A stretch of 64,000 nucleotides of DNA from Savagea sp. (GTDB lineage: Bacteria; Bacillota; Bacilli; Bacillales_A; Planococcaceae): positions 32,214 through 96,213 of the forward strand of contig JASLJC010000057.1 in NCBI GenBank assembly GCA_030152585.1, written 5' to 3'. The position numbers were made by a program, and so were the translations under genes. This document shows, one piece after another, positions 62,384 through 64,000 of the stretch. The notes beneath the pieces are model-generated. The model made no database searches. It was given only the letters and a program-made list of their open reading frames with translations, and had not been told where the DNA came from. Position 1 is the stretch's first letter, and each line of letters opens with the position of its first letter.

Positions 62384-62995
62384 TTATTGTTTTTTAAAAT
62401 ATGTAACTCTTGTTTTATCTTCTTCTTCATCGTATGACACTTTCACGATTTTACCATCAGGTAATAAATAGAAGCGGATTTCATTTAAATCTAAATCCGA
62501 TAAAAAATACTCCGAAATATCGTAAATGTCATAACTGTCCATCGTTTTGACGACTTCTGTCGAATCAAACGCAAACAAATTGTCATAGTAATCATCGGAA
62601 ATACGGAGATCCCCGTTTTCTTTTTTATACACTTTTACGAAGCTTTTAAAATTATCGAGCGTGAGTGGCTCATCGTAATAAAAACTATTCCCTTCCCAAC
62701 GAATAGGGAATTTACGTGTCTCGGTTTTATAAATATCGCCTCGCTTTTTACTAATCGAGTCGATTTCAATTTCGTACGTATCGGCACTCCGTAACGTATA
62801 TTTTTTATTCGGACTCGACGAATCATACGTCGGCACATCTTCATAACGGTCGCGGTAATCTTCATCGATTGAACCGTACTCTACTTCATAATACGTACCG
62901 AAATAATCGGCATATTCTTTCGTCGGATCGCTTTCACGACAACCCGTTAAAAGAAAAACGACACTGAGAAGAACGGCTCCTATTATTTTTTTCAT
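62384..62995 (-). CDS. Lipoprotein of unknown function
   Basis: The product has 203 residues with a lipoprotein signal peptide (lipobox LLTGC, Cys19). The mature part is very rich in Asp, Tyr, Glu and Lys (for example EYGSIDEDYRDRYED), predicted to be beta-strand rich and without cysteine. Acidic, tyrosine-rich surface proteins of this kind have no function I can name. AAAGGAGA lies six bases ahead of the ATG. It has its own terminator. Confidence 0.8.
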   Translation of the reverse strand: MKKIIGAVLLSVVFLLTGCRESDPTKEYADYFGTYYEVEYGSIDEDYRDRYEDVPTYDSSSPNKKYTLRSADTYEIEIDSISKKRGDIYKTETRKFPIRWEGNSFYYDEPLTLDNFKSFVKVYKKENGDLRISDDYYDNLFAFDSTEVVKTMDSYDIYDISEYFLSDLDLNEIRFYLLPDGKIVKVSYDEEEDKTRVTYFKKQ

Positions 62996-63115
62996 ATCCA
63001 GTCTCCTTTTTTTCGTAATATTGGTATCATACCATTTTTACCCTTATTTGAAATCGGACGTTCGTGCTGATTTTTAAAAATAGACGAAAGAAATAAAACC
63101 GACACTTTTATCCAA

Positions 63116-63150
63116 CAAAAAAAGAACGAAAATTTATTTTCCGTTCTTTT
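63116..63150 (-). terminator. Terminator overlapping the end of the 131-residue protein gene
   Basis: AAAGAACG.AAAAT pairs with ATTTTC.CGTTCTTT and is followed by eight Ts on the minus strand. The stop codon of the gene is in the loop region. Confidence 0.75.
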
Positions 63151-63529
63151 GCTCATGAGCGATGTACGATTCTTTTTCTTTCCCGTACGTTAGCGCAAAA
63201 TGATACGCTTGCACGGCGTACGAAATGATCGCAATAAATTGATCTTCCGTTGACCCGTCTTGAAATGTACGATCAAATAACCGCTGATAACGATCAACAA
63301 ACTCTCGACAACGCGACTTTTCGATAAACCGATACTTCTCTAATTCTGCTAAAAGGGCAAACCCTTTATCCTCAAACCATTCGGACATATATAGCACATC
63401 GTGCGTTTGAATAAATCGAAAGGGGTCTTCCTCTATCGACTGATTCGTCACAGTTTCAATATAACGTACCATAGTCTCGCAGAGTAACTGATGAATACAA
63501 CTGTCTTCGTAACTCAACTTATCGCCCAC
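63134..63529 (-). CDS. Small soluble helical protein, unknown function
   Basis: The product has up to 131 residues and no signal peptide or membrane helix. It is predicted to be mainly helical, with cysteines near the N-terminus (DSCIHQLLCE). I do not recognise it. The start is uncertain: GTG at 63529 has only a weak ribosome site, and a TTG four codons later is an alternative. A terminator overlaps the stop codon, which supports expression. Confidence 0.6.
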   Translation of the reverse strand: MGDKLSYEDSCIHQLLCETMVRYIETVTNQSIEEDPFRFIQTHDVLYMSEWFEDKGFALLAELEKYRFIEKSRCREFVDRYQRLFDRTFQDGSTEDQFIAIISYAVQAYHFALTYGKEKESYIAHEQKNGK

Positions 63530-63862
63530 TTTCTTTTTTTATTCTATAAGTCTATTGTACCTTATTTTTCCAAAAAGGAAATGAAAACAACGAAAACCGA
63601 CAAAATTCGACAAATAAACAGAGAAAAACGATAAAAGATACAATCGTTTTGATATTTTTAAACGACAATAACACGTATCGTTCTTATGTCCTTTTAAATC
63701 GTTTAGGTCGATATAACGAAAATCGACTCTTTTTTACGTACACTTCTCTATCTTACGCTTTCTTTTTCCAAAAAACAGCTTATTTCATATTTTCTTCAAA
63801 CGTTCAATCATTTGTCACTTCTACATGACAACATCATATGATACGTTCTGCAAAAACGAACG
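63530..63862. other. A/T-rich intergenic region
   Basis: About 330 bp without a supportable gene. A GGTACAATAG sequence near 63553-63562 may be the -10 of the 131-residue protein gene. A GTCGAT...ATCGAC hairpin with TCTTTTTT after it (63708-63737, plus strand) resembles a terminator, with no gene found upstream of it. Confidence 0.4.
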
Positions 63863-63896
63863 AAAAATCCGACCTCACGCGACGCAAGACCGGATT
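63863..63896 (-). terminator. Intrinsic terminator after the partial gene at the right edge
   Basis: ATCCG...CGGAT arms with inner pairs and TTTTT on the minus strand lie just past the TAA at 63905. Confidence 0.7.
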
Positions 63897-63904
63897 GTTT
63901 CACT

Positions 63905-64000
63905 TTATTGAATTTGAATACGATCGATAAATAAATACTGACCTTTTTTCAACTGAACGCGTGTCGGTGCGGTAATACGCGCTGATTGAACGACAGACGA
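63905..64000 (-). CDS. C-terminal end of a protein cut by the window edge
   Basis: An open frame enters from the right edge and ends at TAA 63905-63907, giving the last 31 residues (ending KKGQYLFIDRIQIQ). A terminator follows, which supports it as a real gene. The ending faintly resembles the end of the S-layer-like protein at 35402 (KGTVDIYIERLQVQ), so it could be another surface protein; this is a weak guess. Confidence 0.5.
   Translation of the reverse strand, partial: SSVVQSARITAPTRVQLKKGQYLFIDRIQIQ

Noticed and set aside
61363..62430. Long form of the tyrosine recombinase starting at 62430
   Set aside because: The extra 58 residues overlap the lipoprotein gene and its terminator, while a GTG at 62256 has a strong ribosome site and gives the usual Xer length.
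1..64000. CRISPR arrays, insertion sequences, tRNA and rRNA genes
   Set aside because: No regularly spaced repeats, no transposase frames with terminal inverted repeats and no cloverleaf or rRNA sequence were seen on reading the window.

Overview
The window looks like a chromosomal segment of a low-to-mid GC Gram-positive bacterium of the order Bacillales (Bacillota). The evidence is strong AGGAGG-type ribosome sites, sigma-A promoters, dense intrinsic terminators, a SAM-I riboswitch ahead of metNIQ, and the order moxR-like / DUF58 / transglutaminase / guaA, which matches yeaC-yeaD-yebA-guaA of Bacillus subtilis. Six separate proteins carry S-layer homology (SLH) domains, so the cell probably has an S-layer anchored on a secondary wall polymer. 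I cannot name the genus. Almost every gene is on the minus strand. There is no rRNA, tRNA, CRISPR array, insertion sequence or prophage.

Layout, with the minus strand read right to left. 1-4.9 kb: truncated guaA and the moxR/DUF58/transglutaminase operon. 5.1-7.4 kb: pncB-nadE, NAD salvage. 7.8-15.3 kb: an envelope block with an SLH phosphodiester glycosidase, an O-antigen-ligase-like polymerase, an SLH-DUF4855 protein and, divergently, an LCP-family ligase. 15.4-21.2 kb: a sodium/glutamate symporter, a deoxyribonucleotidase and a prpF-aconitase pair that looks like the AcnD/PrpF branch of the 2-methylcitrate cycle. 21.4-26 kb: an AI-2E transporter and a very large YhgE/Pip membrane protein. 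26.4-29.5 kb: glpD and an aldehyde dehydrogenase. 29.7-38.9 kb: unknown membrane proteins, an SLH subtilisin, an SLH S-layer-like protein and an asparaginase. 39-41.9 kb: metNIQ under a SAM riboswitch. 42-52 kb: a small membrane protein, an SLH-CAP protein, the opuA glycine betaine transporter, a VOC protein, a chemoreceptor and a second SLH-DUF4855 protein. 52-54 kb: two small secreted or membrane proteins on the plus strand and a candidate non-coding RNA. 54.2-61 kb: a dCache chemoreceptor, a response regulator and a large hybrid sensor kinase. 61-64 kb: a tyrosine recombinase coupled to a small protein, a lipoprotein, an unknown protein and the 3' end of another gene.

The commonest theme is the cell surface: SLH proteins, a polymer ligase, a polymerase, and predicted glycosidases and proteases. 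The least ordinary observations are a GMP synthase whose amidotransferase domain has lost its nucleophilic cysteine, a hybrid kinase whose internal kinase and receiver lack their phospho-accepting residues while its terminal LytS-type kinase looks intact, and two structured, apparently non-coding intergenic elements at about 53.8-53.95 kb and 56.34-56.5 kb.
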